A stretch of 64,000 nt of DNA from Paractinoplanes durhamensis (GTDB lineage: Bacteria; Actinomycetota; Actinomycetes; Mycobacteriales; Micromonosporaceae). How positions within the stretch are numbered: position 1 is the first letter of the stretch; each line of letters opens with the position of its first letter. The DNA lies in the NCBI RefSeq assembly GCF_016862175.1, contig NZ_BOML01000036.1:62001-126000 (forward strand), given 5' to 3'. Positions 55,589-64,000 of this stretch are shown here, piece by piece. Made by a program: the position numbers and the translations under genes. The notes below the pieces were generated by a model. It was given only the letters and a program-made list of their open reading frames with translations. It had not been told where the DNA came from and ran no database searches.

Positions 55589-56614
55589 TCAGGAGTCGCT
55601 GGACCGGGCCCAGAGGTTGATGCCGGACTCGGTGGCGTACTTGTCGATCTCGGCGAGCTCGTCGTCGCTGAACGCCGTGTTGTCCAGCGCGGCCACGTTG
55701 TTCTCCAACTGGCGGACCGAGCTGGCGCCGATCACCGTCGAGGTCATCCGCTTGTCGCGCAGCACCCAGGCGATCGCCATCTGGGCGAGAGTCTGACCAC
55801 GCCGCGAGGCGATTTCGTTAAGCGCACGAACTTTGTCCAAATTGTCATCGCTGAGCAACGACGTCGACAGCGACTTGTCCTGACCGGCCCGCGAATCGTC
55901 CGGCACCCCGGACAGGTAACGGTCGGTCAGCATGCCCTGGGCCAGCGGCGAGAAGGCGATGCAGCCCGCGCCGACCTCGGACAACGCATCCAGCAGGCCG
56001 CCCTCGACCCAGCGGTTCAGCATCGAGTACGACGGCTGGTGGATCAGCAGCGGCGTGCCCAGGTCACGCAGGATCGCCGCCGCCTCGACGGTCTTCGACG
56101 GGGAGTACGACGAGATGCCCACGTACAGGGCCTTGCCGGACCGGACGGCCGCGTCCAGCGCGCCCATCGTCTCCTCGAGCGGCGTGTCCGGGTCGTGCCG
56201 GTGCGAGTAGAAGATGTCGACGTAGTCGAGGCCCATCCGCTGCAGCGACTGGTCCAGCGACGCGGTCAGATACTTCCGGGAGCCGAGGTCACCGTACGGT
56301 CCGGGCCACATGTCGTAGCCGGCCTTGGTGGAGATGACCAGCTCGTCGCGGTACGGCCGGAAGTCCTCGGCCAGCAGCTTGCCGAAGTTGGCCTCGGCCG
56401 AGCCGTACGGCGGGCCGTAGTTGTTGGCCAGGTCGAAGTGGGTGATGCCGAGGTCGAAGGCCCGGCGCAGGATGGCGCGCTGGGTTTCCAGGGGCTTGTC
56501 GTCGCCGAAGTTGTGCCACAGGCCGAGCGAGACGGCGGGCAGCTTGAGGCCGCTGCGGCCGGTCCGCCGGTATTCCATCGAGTCGTACCGGGCTGCCGTT
56601 GCTTCAAATGACAC
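55589..56614 (-). CDS. Aldo/keto reductase (YghZ/MgrA, L-glyceraldehyde-3-phosphate reductase type)
   Basis: 341 aa from a GTG. YRRTGRSGLKLPAVSLGLWHNFGD, FDLANNYGPPYGSAEANFGKLL (Asp/Tyr of the tetrad), VISTKAGYDMWPGPYGDLGSRKYL (Lys), DYVDIFYSHRHDPDTPLEETM (His). The GPYGD/SRKYL block is specific to YghZ-type proteins, which reduce L-GAP and methylglyoxal with NADPH. It ends the operon with another aldo/keto reductase 9 bp upstream, behind a shared palindrome. Confidence 0.92.
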   Translation of the reverse strand: MSFEATAARYDSMEYRRTGRSGLKLPAVSLGLWHNFGDDKPLETQRAILRRAFDLGITHFDLANNYGPPYGSAEANFGKLLAEDFRPYRDELVISTKAGYDMWPGPYGDLGSRKYLTASLDQSLQRMGLDYVDIFYSHRHDPDTPLEETMGALDAAVRSGKALYVGISSYSPSKTVEAAAILRDLGTPLLIHQPSYSMLNRWVEGGLLDALSEVGAGCIAFSPLAQGMLTDRYLSGVPDDSRAGQDKSLSTSLLSDDNLDKVRALNEIASRRGQTLAQMAIAWVLRDKRMTSTVIGASSVRQLENNVAALDNTAFSDDELAEIDKYATESGINLWARSSDS

Positions 56615-56623
56615 GGAGAGTCC

Positions 56624-57469
56624 TCAGGGAAGTAGCGCCAGGTCGGACGCCGTCAGCTCGAACGACGAGGCAGCGGCGGAGTCCTGGATGGTGGCCGGCC
56701 GGCTGGCGCCCGGGATCGGGATCACCACCGGCGACTTGGACACGTGCCAGGCGAGGCAGACCCGCTGCGGGCTCACCCCGTACCGTTCGGCGACCTCGGC
56801 GAAGCCACCGCCGAGACCACCGGCCCGGCCGATGCCGCCCAGCGGTGACCAGGGCAGGAACGCGATGCCGAGCTGATCGCACAGCTCCAGCTCGGCCGTG
56901 GAGGAGAGGAACGCGGGCGAGAACTGGTTCTGCACCGAGACGAGCCGGCCGCCGAGGATCTCGTTCGCCTCGACGATCTGGGCCGGGTCGGCGTTGGAGA
57001 TGCCGGCCATCCGGATCTTGCCGGCGTCGAGCAGGTCGCGGATCGCGCCGACCGATTCCGCGTACGGCACCGCGGGGTCCGGGCGGTGGAACTGGTAGAG
57101 GCCGATGGCTTCGACGCCGAGGCGTTCCAGCGAGGCATCACAAGCTTTTTTGACGTACGCCGCGGATCCGTCGACGGTCCAGCTGCCGTCGCCCGGCCGC
57201 AGGTGGCCGCCCTTCGTGGCGATCAGCACGTCGCTGGTGTCCCCGCCGTAGGAGGCGAGCGCCCGCGCGATCAGCGACTCGTTGTGGCCGACCTCGTCGG
57301 CATGGATGTGGTAGGCGTCGGCGGTGTCGAACAGGGTGATGCCGGCGTCGAGCGCGGCGTGGATGGTGCTGACCGAACGCTCCTCGTCCGGGCGGCCCTC
57401 GATCGACATCGGCATGCCACCGAGGCCGATCGCGCTGACCTGGACTTCGCCGATGCGGCGGCTCTGCAT
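56624..57469 (-). CDS. Aldo/keto reductase
   Basis: 281 aa. Tetrad candidates: ITLFDTADAYHIHADEVGHNE (Asp, Tyr), ATKGGHLR (Lys), IGLYQFHRPD (His). The barrel then runs to SPVVIPIPGASRPATIQDSAAA, the usual NADP-phosphate binding strand. Only distantly related to the second reductase in the operon. Substrate unknown, probably aldehydes or ketones. Expression is probably controlled through the palindrome at 57492-57515. Confidence 0.9.
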   Translation of the reverse strand: MQSRRIGEVQVSAIGLGGMPMSIEGRPDEERSVSTIHAALDAGITLFDTADAYHIHADEVGHNESLIARALASYGGDTSDVLIATKGGHLRPGDGSWTVDGSAAYVKKACDASLERLGVEAIGLYQFHRPDPAVPYAESVGAIRDLLDAGKIRMAGISNADPAQIVEANEILGGRLVSVQNQFSPAFLSSTAELELCDQLGIAFLPWSPLGGIGRAGGLGGGFAEVAERYGVSPQRVCLAWHVSKSPVVIPIPGASRPATIQDSAAASSFELTASDLALLP

Positions 57470-57491
57470 GTGCGGGGGTCCTCTCGCCTAC

Positions 57492-57515
57492 GGGTACGAC
57501 TCCACCCTCGTACCC
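57492..57515. promoter_or_regulatory. MerR-like operator upstream of the aldo/keto reductase operon
   Basis: An 8-bp perfect inverted repeat GGGTACGA - 8 bp - TCGTACCC, 23-46 bp before the ATG at 57469. On the minus strand the spacer reads GGGTGGAG, as in many actinobacterial MerR-controlled promoters. No MerR gene is in the window, so the regulator would be encoded elsewhere. Confidence 0.5.
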
Positions 57516-57603
57516 CACCGGCCCGCCCGTCCAACCGAAGTGACCGAGCAGATCCTCGCAGCAGCCCCGCCGGGCCCGGCCGGCGAGGCGCTGCTGCGGA
57601 TGG

Positions 57604-58221
57604 TCAGGCGACCAGGAGGTGTTCGAAACGCGGCCCGGCAACCTCCAGCACCCGGCCGGTCTTGAGGCTGTACTGCGTCGCGACCGCCTCCAAGGCGCCG
57701 CGCCGGATGGCGTTGTCGAGCATCGAGGAGCGTTCCCGGAGCAGTTCGAGGGTGTACCGGGCGTGCTGCGCACCGACCTCTTCGGGGGTGGCCGCACCCT
57801 CCAGCCGGGCCCGCAGCACGTTCGGTGCGATCTTCTCGGCGACGTCGCGGATGTAGCCGTGCGGCACCGCCACCTCGTCGACCACCCGGGTCGCCGCGGC
57901 GACCGCACCGCAGCCCTCGTGACCGAGCACCACGAGCAACTCGACGCCGAGGATCTCGACCGCGTACTCCATCGAGCCGAGCACCGCCGAGTCGACCGTC
58001 TGCCCGGCGGTCCGGACCACGAACAGGTCACCGAGGCCCTGGTCGAACAGGATCTCGGCCGGCACCCGGGAGTCCGCGCAGCCCAGGACGAGCGCGAACG
58101 GGTTCTGCGAAGCGGTCAGCTCGGCGCGCCGCGCCGCCCCCCGCTTGTCGTCGGCCCGGCTGCTGCCCTCGACCCACCGGCTGTTGCCCTCGTTGAGACG
58201 GGCCCAATGCGTATTGATCAT
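57604..58221 (-). CDS. Beta-class carbonic anhydrase
   Basis: 205 aa. Zinc ligands C48, H101 and C104 (VLGCADSRVPAEILFD and VLGHEGCGAV) and the catalytic D50/R52 dyad are intact. It interconverts CO2 and bicarbonate in the cytoplasm. It follows the GAF-GAF chemoreceptor by 15 bp, so both are probably on one transcript, which is an uncommon pairing. Confidence 0.94.
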   Translation of the reverse strand: MINTHWARLNEGNSRWVEGSSRADDKRGAARRAELTASQNPFALVLGCADSRVPAEILFDQGLGDLFVVRTAGQTVDSAVLGSMEYAVEILGVELLVVLGHEGCGAVAAATRVVDEVAVPHGYIRDVAEKIAPNVLRARLEGAATPEEVGAQHARYTLELLRERSSMLDNAIRRGALEAVATQYSLKTGRVLEVAGPRFEHLLVA

Positions 58222-58236
58222 CTGTGTCTCTCCGAA

Positions 58237-59790
58237 TCAGTTGAGGATGGCGCCGGTGACAGCGACCTGTTCCTTGAGGACGCCGCTGATGAGTTCCTGG
58301 GTCTCGTTGATCTGTTCGACCGCGGTGTGGATGTCGGCGAGCGACGCGGTGACCGCGTCCACCCGTGCCTGGATCGTGCTGACCCGGTCGCTGACGTCGG
58401 CGGTGGCCCGCTCGGTCTCGCTGGACAGCTCTTTCACCTCGCCGGCGACGACCGCGAAGCCCTTGCCGGATTCGCCGGCCCGGGCCGCCTCGATGGTCGC
58501 GTTCAGCGCGAGCAGCTTGGTCTGCGCCGCGATCGACTGGATGGCCTGAACCACCTGGTTGATCTCGGCACTGGCCTGCCCGAGCGCCGCCACCTGCTCG
58601 TTCGCCTCGACCGTCAGTCGCTCGCCCTGGGCCGCCACGGTGGAGGCCGAGTTGACGTTCCGCTCCACCTCGGCGATCGAGTCGAGGAGGTTGCGGCCCG
58701 CGCTGTGCAGCTGTTCGGTCGAGACGAAACGCTCCAGGGCCTGCCCGACCAGGAAGGCCGTGTTGCGCAGGGCCGCTTCCCGGCCCGAATACATGATCAG
58801 CGTCCGGGTGGCGAAGAAGTCCATCGTTCCGACGATCTTGCCGCCCACCCTGATCGGCAGGCAGACGCCCGACTTGACCCCGGCGCGCTGGGCAGCCGGC
58901 CGGCGTACGCAGTCGGTCAGCTCCCCGAGGTCCTCGACGAAGACCAGGTCGCCGCGCGCCCAGGCCCGGCCGGACAGGCCGACCCCCTTGGCGAACGACG
59001 CGGACATGGTGACCTGACGGAACTCGGCGCCGGCGTCGCCGGACTCGATCGCGAAGCGGAGCACCTGCTCCTGCTCGTCGAGGCTCCAGAACGAGCCGTA
59101 CTGCCAGTCGAAGTCCTTGCGGATGGTCTCCAGCGCCGAGCGCAACGCGTCGTCGCGGCTGGTGGCCTGGGTCATCTGCCGGATCACGGTGGAGACGGCG
59201 TCGACGTCCTGGGCGGCCTTCTCCTGGCGGACGCCCTCGTGCAGGCGCATCAGGGTGTTGGAGACGAGCAGGCCGACCGTGCGCAGGACGGCGAGCCGGC
59301 CCTCGGACGGATTGAGCTCCTCCATCGCGAAGAAGTCCATGGTGCCGACGACCTTGTCGTCCTCGACCAGCGGGAAGCAGATGCCGCTGTGCACGCCGGC
59401 GCGGGTCGCGGCCGGTGCCCGGGAGCAGTCGGTGAGCTCGGCAAGGCTCTTGACGAAGACCAGGTCGCGGGCCCGCCAGGCGCGGCCGGAGAGCCCGACA
59501 CCCTCGGCGAACGCGGCTTCGAGGGTCACCCGGCGGAACTCCTCGCCGGCGCTGCCGCTCTCCTGGGCGAACCGGAGCACCTGCGCCGACGTGTCCAGCT
59601 GCCAGTACGAGGAGTACGCCCAGCCGAAAAGCTCACGGACCAGCCGGAGAGCGGCACCGATGGCTTCGTCGGGCGAACTCGCCGTCTCCATGGCCCGGAC
59701 GATGGCGGTCACCGCCTCGACGTCCGCTCGCGCCTCGTTCAGGTCGTCGCTCAGCTGAGCGGTAACGGACTGTTTCCTCGTACCGAACAC
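58237..59790 (-). CDS. Soluble double-GAF methyl-accepting chemotaxis-type protein
   Basis: 517 aa from a GTG with GAGGAG nearby. Two tandem GAF domains (about 20-185 and 195-350) share repeated motifs (SSYWQLDTSAQVLRFAQESG / GSFWSLDEQEQVLRFAIESG and GVGLSGRAW twice) and look like an internal duplication. The C-terminal 160 residues are an MCP signalling helix hairpin with tip AAQTKLLALNATIEAARAGESGKGFAVVAGEVKELS. No membrane helix, so it signals from the cytoplasm. The motifs GVxSGxCxP and TMDFFA recur in each GAF. Probably senses a soluble ligand or redox state and feeds CheA. Confidence 0.9.
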   Translation of the reverse strand: MFGTRKQSVTAQLSDDLNEARADVEAVTAIVRAMETASSPDEAIGAALRLVRELFGWAYSSYWQLDTSAQVLRFAQESGSAGEEFRRVTLEAAFAEGVGLSGRAWRARDLVFVKSLAELTDCSRAPAATRAGVHSGICFPLVEDDKVVGTMDFFAMEELNPSEGRLAVLRTVGLLVSNTLMRLHEGVRQEKAAQDVDAVSTVIRQMTQATSRDDALRSALETIRKDFDWQYGSFWSLDEQEQVLRFAIESGDAGAEFRQVTMSASFAKGVGLSGRAWARGDLVFVEDLGELTDCVRRPAAQRAGVKSGVCLPIRVGGKIVGTMDFFATRTLIMYSGREAALRNTAFLVGQALERFVSTEQLHSAGRNLLDSIAEVERNVNSASTVAAQGERLTVEANEQVAALGQASAEINQVVQAIQSIAAQTKLLALNATIEAARAGESGKGFAVVAGEVKELSSETERATADVSDRVSTIQARVDAVTASLADIHTAVEQINETQELISGVLKEQVAVTGAILN

Positions 59791-59886
59791 GGCACTCCTC
59801 GTCGCGCACAGGGCCCGGTGGGCCGTTGGGGTGACGGGATTGTCGGCTCGGAGGGCGCCGACCTGAGAACAACGGAGGGCCGGAGG

Positions 59887-60549
59887 TTACCGACTGGTAT
59901 GCGGACGGACGAGACCGTTGTCGTACGCGAAAATCACCGCTTGGATCCGGTCCCGCGCGCCGATCTTGGCGAGGACCCGGCCGACGTGCTTCTTGACGGT
60001 CGACTCGGTGAGCGTGAAACGGGCCGCGATCTCGGTGTTGGTGGCGCCCTCACCGATCGCCACCAGCACCTCGTGCTCCCGCTCGCTGAGCGTGGCCAGC
60101 AGCGGATCGAGCACCGGCGCGACCTCGGCGCCGTGCAGGTAGGCATCCATCAGCTTGCGGGTGAGGCTGGGCGCCACCACCGCATCGCCGGTGGCGACCG
60201 CCCGGATGCCGGCGATCAACTCCTCCGGCCGGGCGTCCTTGAGCAGGAAGCCGCTGGCCCCGGCGCGCAGCCCGGCGTAGACGTATTCGTCGAGGTCGAA
60301 GGTGGTGAGGATGAGCACATGGGTGCGGTCGCCGGTCGCGGTGATCCGCCGGGTGGCCTCGATGCCGTCCATCCCCGGCATGCGCACGTCCATCAGCACC
60401 ACGTCCGGCCGCAGCTGCTCGGCCATCCGGACCGCCTCGACCCCGTTGGCCGCCTCCCCCAGCACGGTCATCCCGGGCGTGCCGTCCAGCAGCATCTTGA
60501 AACCCATCCGCTGCAACGGCTGGTCGTCGGCGATCAGCACGGTCGTCAT
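59887..60549 (-). CDS. NarL/LuxR-family response regulator
   Basis: 220 aa from the ATG at 60549, which overlaps the kinase stop. Receiver D54 in VLMDVRMPG, then LTTF and LLKDARPEE, then LuxR HTH LSEREHEVLVAIGEGATNTEIAARFTLTESTVKKHVGRVLAKI. Partner of the kinase upstream and co-transcribed with an ABC transporter, which is the probable target. Confidence 0.93.
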   Translation of the reverse strand: MTTVLIADDQPLQRMGFKMLLDGTPGMTVLGEAANGVEAVRMAEQLRPDVVLMDVRMPGMDGIEATRRITATGDRTHVLILTTFDLDEYVYAGLRAGASGFLLKDARPEELIAGIRAVATGDAVVAPSLTRKLMDAYLHGAEVAPVLDPLLATLSEREHEVLVAIGEGATNTEIAARFTLTESTVKKHVGRVLAKIGARDRIQAVIFAYDNGLVRPHTSR

Positions 60550-61703
60550 GCGGGCTCCTTGAGTACGACGTCGACCAGCCACCCGCCGCTGTCGACCGGC
60601 CCGGCGACCAGTGCGCCGCCGTAGAGGGCGGCCCGCTCCCGCATCCCGACCAGTCCGTGGCCCGCGGCGGCGGCCGAGGAGACGCCGTTGTCACGGACCC
60701 GAACGCGCACCTCGCCGTCGGTGGCCGCGACCGTGACCTCGGCGGCGGCCCCGCGCCCCGCGTGCTTGAGGGTGTTGGTCAGCGCCTCCTGGACGATCCG
60801 GTAGACCGCGAGCTGCACGCCCCGGCCGAAGGCCCGCAGGTCACCGGAGGTGGAGTAGGTGACCGGCAGCCCGGCCGCCCGAACCGTCGGCAGCAACCGG
60901 TCGAGGTCCTCGATGCCGGGCTGCGGGCTCAGCTGCGGATCGGCGTCCTCCTCGCGCAGCACGCCGAGCACCCGGCGCAGCTCGGCGAGGGCCTGGCGGC
61001 CGGTCTCGCCGATCAGCCGCAGCGGCTCGGCGGTCTGCTCGTCGCGCGAGGTGGCCAGCGCGGCGCCGCCGTCGGCGAGACCCACGATCACCGACACATG
61101 ATGGCCGACGATGTCGTGCATCTCCCGGGCCACCCGGCCCCGCTCGTCGGCGACGGCGAGGCGGGCCCGCTGGTCGCGCTCGGTCTCCAGGCGGGTGGCG
61201 CGGTCCTCCAGGGCGATCAGGTAGGCCCGGCGGGTGCGGGCCACGAGACCGAACGCGACCGCGCCGGCCGACGTGCCGAGGACCAGGAACAGCGTGGTGG
61301 TGCGGTGCTCGATGACCGGTTCGAACAGGTAGATCTCGGCGACCATCAATGCGGTGGCGATCCCGGCGGCCCAGGCGAGCGCCCGCCAGGTGGCCCGGGA
61401 CGCCACCGAGAAGAGCATCACCAGCAGGATCACCCCCGCCCCCACCGCGACGTCGAGCGATGCCTCGGTGAGCTCGATGGCCGCGGTGGCCAGGAACGCC
61501 GCGAACGGGTGCCGCCGCCGCCAGTAGAGCGGCGGCAGCAGCGCCAGGGTCGCGATCGTCGCCGACAGCGGCGTCTTGACGATGCCCGGCAGGCTGAAGA
61601 GCACGATCGGGACGGCGACCAGGGTGTCCAGCAGCCATGGCCGCCGCCGGTCGAGGGCCCGTAGCCTCTCCTGCCGGTCGAGCAGCCATGTCTGCGCGTT
61701 CAT
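60546..61703 (-). CDS. HisKA_3 sensor histidine kinase
   Basis: 385 aa from the ATG at 61703. Four to five membrane helices (about 25-155), coiled linker (ALEDRATRLETERDQRARLAVADE), phosphoacceptor His196 in AREMHDIVGHHVSVIV, N box VQEALTNTLKHAG, G box GHGLVGMRERA. Coupled by ATGA to its regulator and 25 bp after the ABC permease, forming ABC-TCS. Such arrangements often sense and export an antimicrobial or control their own pump. Confidence 0.92.
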   Translation of the reverse strand: MNAQTWLLDRQERLRALDRRRPWLLDTLVAVPIVLFSLPGIVKTPLSATIATLALLPPLYWRRRHPFAAFLATAAIELTEASLDVAVGAGVILLVMLFSVASRATWRALAWAAGIATALMVAEIYLFEPVIEHRTTTLFLVLGTSAGAVAFGLVARTRRAYLIALEDRATRLETERDQRARLAVADERGRVAREMHDIVGHHVSVIVGLADGGAALATSRDEQTAEPLRLIGETGRQALAELRRVLGVLREEDADPQLSPQPGIEDLDRLLPTVRAAGLPVTYSTSGDLRAFGRGVQLAVYRIVQEALTNTLKHAGRGAAAEVTVAATDGEVRVRVRDNGVSSAAAAGHGLVGMRERAALYGGALVAGPVDSGGWLVDVVLKEPA

Positions 61704-61728
61704 CAGCCGATTGTCCCTGCCGCCGGAT

Positions 61729-62478
61729 TCACGCGTCGCTCTTCTTGAGCCGGTACGCGGCCGCGGCCAGGACCGCCACCACGTAGAGGGCGAAGACGCC
61801 CAGGCCGGCCCACGGGGCGAGGGTGCCGTCGGAGTGGGTCAGCGCCATCACCGCGCTGCCCGCGTTGCTCGGCAGGTAGGGGTTGATCGCGTCGGCGATC
61901 GAGCTCGGCAGCAGTATGGCCAGACCCGGCAGGATCAGCAGCCCACCGGCCAGGATCGCGATGGCCCCGGCGCTGGAGCGGACCAGCATGCCGAGCGCGA
62001 CCCCGAGGACCGCGACCAGGCCGAGGTAGAGCCCGGCACCGAGCAGCGCCCGCAGCACCCCGTCGTCGCCGAGGGACATGCCGGCCACCGCGTTGTTGAG
62101 CACCGCACCGCCCAGCGCGAAGGCGACAAATGACCCGACGGTCATCATGACGAACGCGGCGATGCCGGCCACCAGACTCTTCGACCACAGCACCGGAAGC
62201 CGCCGGGGCACCGCCGCCAGCGTCGACCGGATCATGCCGGTGGTGTACTCCCCCGCGCCCAGCAGGACACCGAGCACACCGACCGCGAGGGCCGCGAGGG
62301 TGCTGCCGGAAAGCGCGAGGCCGACCGCGTCCGCGCCACCCCGGTCGAACGAGGCCGAGGCGATCATGCCGAACGCGACGAGCAGGAACACCGAGACGCC
62401 GGTGGTGATCCAGGTGGAGCGCAGGGAGGAGAACTTGGTCCATTCGGCGGCGACGACGCCACCCGGGGTGATCTTCAT
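61729..62478 (-). CDS. ABC-2 type permease
   Basis: 249 aa with six membrane helices. N-terminus MKITPGGVVAAEWTKFSSLRSTW is the amphipathic lead of ABC-2/DUF3533-like permeases; LLGAGEYTTGMIRSTLAAVPRR is a conserved loop. Stop of the ATPase overlaps its ATG. Exports an unknown small molecule or peptide together with the ATPase. Confidence 0.9.
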   Translation of the reverse strand: MKITPGGVVAAEWTKFSSLRSTWITTGVSVFLLVAFGMIASASFDRGGADAVGLALSGSTLAALAVGVLGVLLGAGEYTTGMIRSTLAAVPRRLPVLWSKSLVAGIAAFVMMTVGSFVAFALGGAVLNNAVAGMSLGDDGVLRALLGAGLYLGLVAVLGVALGMLVRSSAGAIAILAGGLLILPGLAILLPSSIADAINPYLPSNAGSAVMALTHSDGTLAPWAGLGVFALYVVAVLAAAAYRLKKSDA

Positions 62479-63371
62479 CGGGCAGCCTCGTATTCCACGG
62501 CGTCGCGGGTCAGGTCCATGAACGCTTCCTCCAGGGAGGCGTTCTGCGGGGTGAGTTCGAACAGCGGGATCCCGCGGGTGGCCGCGGCCAGCCCGATCTC
62601 GCGGGCACTGCGGCCGGTGACGAACAACGAGTCGGCGCCGGACGACGTGACCGTGACGCCGGCCCCGCCGATCATCGCGCGCAGCTCGTCCGGGGCGGCG
62701 GTGACGACCCGGACGCCCTCCGAGGTGACCAGGTCGGCCACCGTGGTGTCGGCGAGCAGCTTGCCCCGGCCGACGATGATCAGGTGGTCGGCGACCAGCG
62801 CGACCTCGCTCATCAGGTGCGAGGACAGCATCACCGTGCGGCCCTCGGCGGCCAGGCCGGTGAGCAGGTTGCGCACCCAGAGCACGCCCTCCGGGTCGAG
62901 CCCGTTGACCGGCTCGTCGAGCATGATCACGGCCGGGTCGCCGAGCAGCGCGGCGGCGATGCCGAGCCGCTGGCCCATGCCGAGGGAGAACGCGCCGACC
63001 CGCTTGTGCGCGACCTTCTCCAGGCCGGCGAGGTGCAGCACCTCGTCGACGCGCGAGCGCGGGATGCCGTGGGTGCGGGCCAGGGCCAGCAGGTGGCTGA
63101 CCGCGCTGCGGCCGGGGTGCACCGCCTTGGCCTCGAGCAGCACGCCGATCTCGTGCAGCGGCTGCGCGGACGACGCAAATGTCCGGCCGTTGACCAGGAC
63201 ATCACCCGAGTTCGGCGCGTCCAGGCCGACGATCATCCGCATGGTGGTCGACTTGCCGGCGCCGTTGGGGCCGAGGAAGCCGGTGACCTGGCCGGGCTTG
63301 GCGGTGAACGACAACTGGTCGACGACCGTCTTCGCGCCGTACCGCTTGGTGACTTCACGTACCTGAATCAT
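62475..63371 (-). CDS. ABC transporter ATP-binding protein
   Basis: 298 aa. Walker A GPNGAGKST (34-42), signature SLGMGQRLGIAAALLG, Walker B VIMLDEP, then SSHLM; EKVAHKRVGAFSLG matches DrrA/CcmA-like exporters. The C-terminal 80 residues are the DrrA-type regulatory extension. First gene of an operon with permease, kinase and regulator. Confidence 0.94.
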   Translation of the reverse strand: MIQVREVTKRYGAKTVVDQLSFTAKPGQVTGFLGPNGAGKSTTMRMIVGLDAPNSGDVLVNGRTFASSAQPLHEIGVLLEAKAVHPGRSAVSHLLALARTHGIPRSRVDEVLHLAGLEKVAHKRVGAFSLGMGQRLGIAAALLGDPAVIMLDEPVNGLDPEGVLWVRNLLTGLAAEGRTVMLSSHLMSEVALVADHLIIVGRGKLLADTTVADLVTSEGVRVVTAAPDELRAMIGGAGVTVTSSGADSLFVTGRSAREIGLAAATRGIPLFELTPQNASLEEAFMDLTRDAVEYEAAR

Positions 63372-63407
63372 GAGATCAATGCTGCGGGCGACGCCGCCGG
63401 GAAAAGC

Positions 63408-63444
63408 GGTACCACGGACCCCTGATCAGGAGGCCCGTGGTACC
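63408..63444 (-). terminator. Rho-independent-like terminator after the sugar permease
   Basis: A 10-bp stem (63408-63417 with 63435-63444), GGTACCACGG type, enclosing a second palindrome CCTGATCAGG, followed on the minus strand by GCTTTTC. It lies 9 bp beyond the permease stop and isolates the ABC-TCS operon from the sugar transport operon. Confidence 0.75.
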
Positions 63445-63453
63445 CAGGTAGTA

Positions 63454-64000
63454 CTACTTGACGGCGCCGGCGGTCAGGCCGGCCTGGATCTGCCGCTGGA
63501 AGATCGCGTAGACGACGATCATCGGCAGGATCGACAGGGTCAGCGCCGCGAACAGCGTCGACCACTGCGCGTGGTAGCCGGCCGAGACGCTGATGTTCGC
63601 GATGCCCTGGGTCAACAGGTAGCGGTTCTCGGCACCCGGCCCGGTCATCACGACCACCGGCAGCAGATATTGGTTCCACTGCCCGACGATGTTGAAGATC
63701 GTGATGCTGACCAGGCCGGAGCGGGCCATCGGCATCATGATCTGGAAGAACTTGCGGGTGTGCGAGGCGCCGTCGACGGTCGCGGCCTCCTCGATCTCAT
63801 AGGGCAACGACTTGAAGAACGCGGCCAGGAAGAACACCGTGAACGGCAGCGAGTAGGCGATGTAAACCAGGACCAGCCCGGTGTACGAGCCGAGCAGCCC
63901 CATGTTCTTCAGGATGTAGAACAGCGGCGCCAGGGCCATGAACGTGGGGAACGCCAGCCCCGACACGAACATGTAGTAGATGAACCGGTTGCCCGGGAAC
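63454..64000 (-). CDS. Carbohydrate ABC transporter permease (MalG-like), C-terminal part
   Basis: About 182 residues of the C-terminus; the gene continues past the right edge. Reads FPGNRFIYYMFVSGLAFPTFMALAP and so on, with the permease loop EEAATVDGASHTRKFFQIMMPMARSG (EAA motif that docks to the ATPase) and four membrane helices. Typical of the inner-membrane partner of solute-binding-protein-dependent sugar uptake (MalFG type). Last gene of its operon (terminator downstream). Confidence 0.93.
   Translation of the reverse strand, partial: FPGNRFIYYMFVSGLAFPTFMALAPLFYILKNMGLLGSYTGLVLVYIAYSLPFTVFFLAAFFKSLPYEIEEAATVDGASHTRKFFQIMMPMARSGLVSITIFNIVGQWNQYLLPVVVMTGPGAENRYLLTQGIANISVSAGYHAQWSTLFAALTLSILPMIVVYAIFQRQIQAGLTAGAVK

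Overview
The window is 64 kb of very GC-rich DNA with strong third-position G/C bias, frequent GTG starts (also one likely TTG and one apparent CTG), dense packing and many 4-bp stop/start overlaps. F420-type oxidoreductases, large secreted LamG and carboxypeptidase-repeat proteins, ECF42-like sigma/YCII pairs and SARP regulators point to an actinomycete. A soluble chemoreceptor and c-di-GMP signalling suggest a Micromonosporaceae genome such as Actinoplanes; this genus call is inference. No rRNA, tRNA, CRISPR array, insertion sequence or integrase was seen.

Layout. 1-5.8 kb: end of an unknown gene, a polytopic membrane protein, an F420-type oxidoreductase pair and a zinc-ribbon membrane protein. 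5.9-15.5 kb: a GGDEF-EAL membrane protein, then a translationally coupled operon (alpha-oxoamine synthase, MFS exporter, SnoaL-like protein), a methyltransferase, a DUF899 protein and small hypotheticals. 15.7-24.1 kb: two large secreted proteins facing each other across a strong bidirectional terminator. 24.2-28.8 kb: a divergent pair of alpha-glucan enzymes (GH63-like and glycogen-debranching-like). 28.8-38.9 kb: an Hsp70/PQQ-propeller membrane fusion, a sigma factor/YCII pair bracketed by short tandem repeats, a two-component system, DUF1707 and YdjM-like membrane proteins, and an HxlR/DoxX divergent pair with a candidate operator.

38.9-47.1 kb holds the most unusual locus. On the minus strand lie, in order, a 64-aa FxsA-like peptide, a stand-alone HExxH peptide-modification protein, a nucleoside phosphorylase-VMAP-C fusion, and a vWA-like/NB-ARC/TPR protein of the FxSxx-COOH system (FxsT) type. 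It combines a putative RiPP precursor and modifying enzyme with an NLR-like conflict or signalling module. The radical SAM maturase usual for FxSxx systems is absent from the window, and the peptide lacks the FxSxx terminus.

47.3-64 kb: a family A DNA polymerase; metH behind an S-adenosylhomocysteine-type riboswitch with a visible anti-Shine-Dalgarno helix; a small His-rich protein; a tautomerase-SARP-RidA operon; two aldo/keto reductases behind a MerR-like palindrome; a double-GAF soluble chemoreceptor linked to a beta-carbonic anhydrase; an ABC transporter co-transcribed with a two-component system; and the C-terminal part of a sugar ABC permease running off the right edge.
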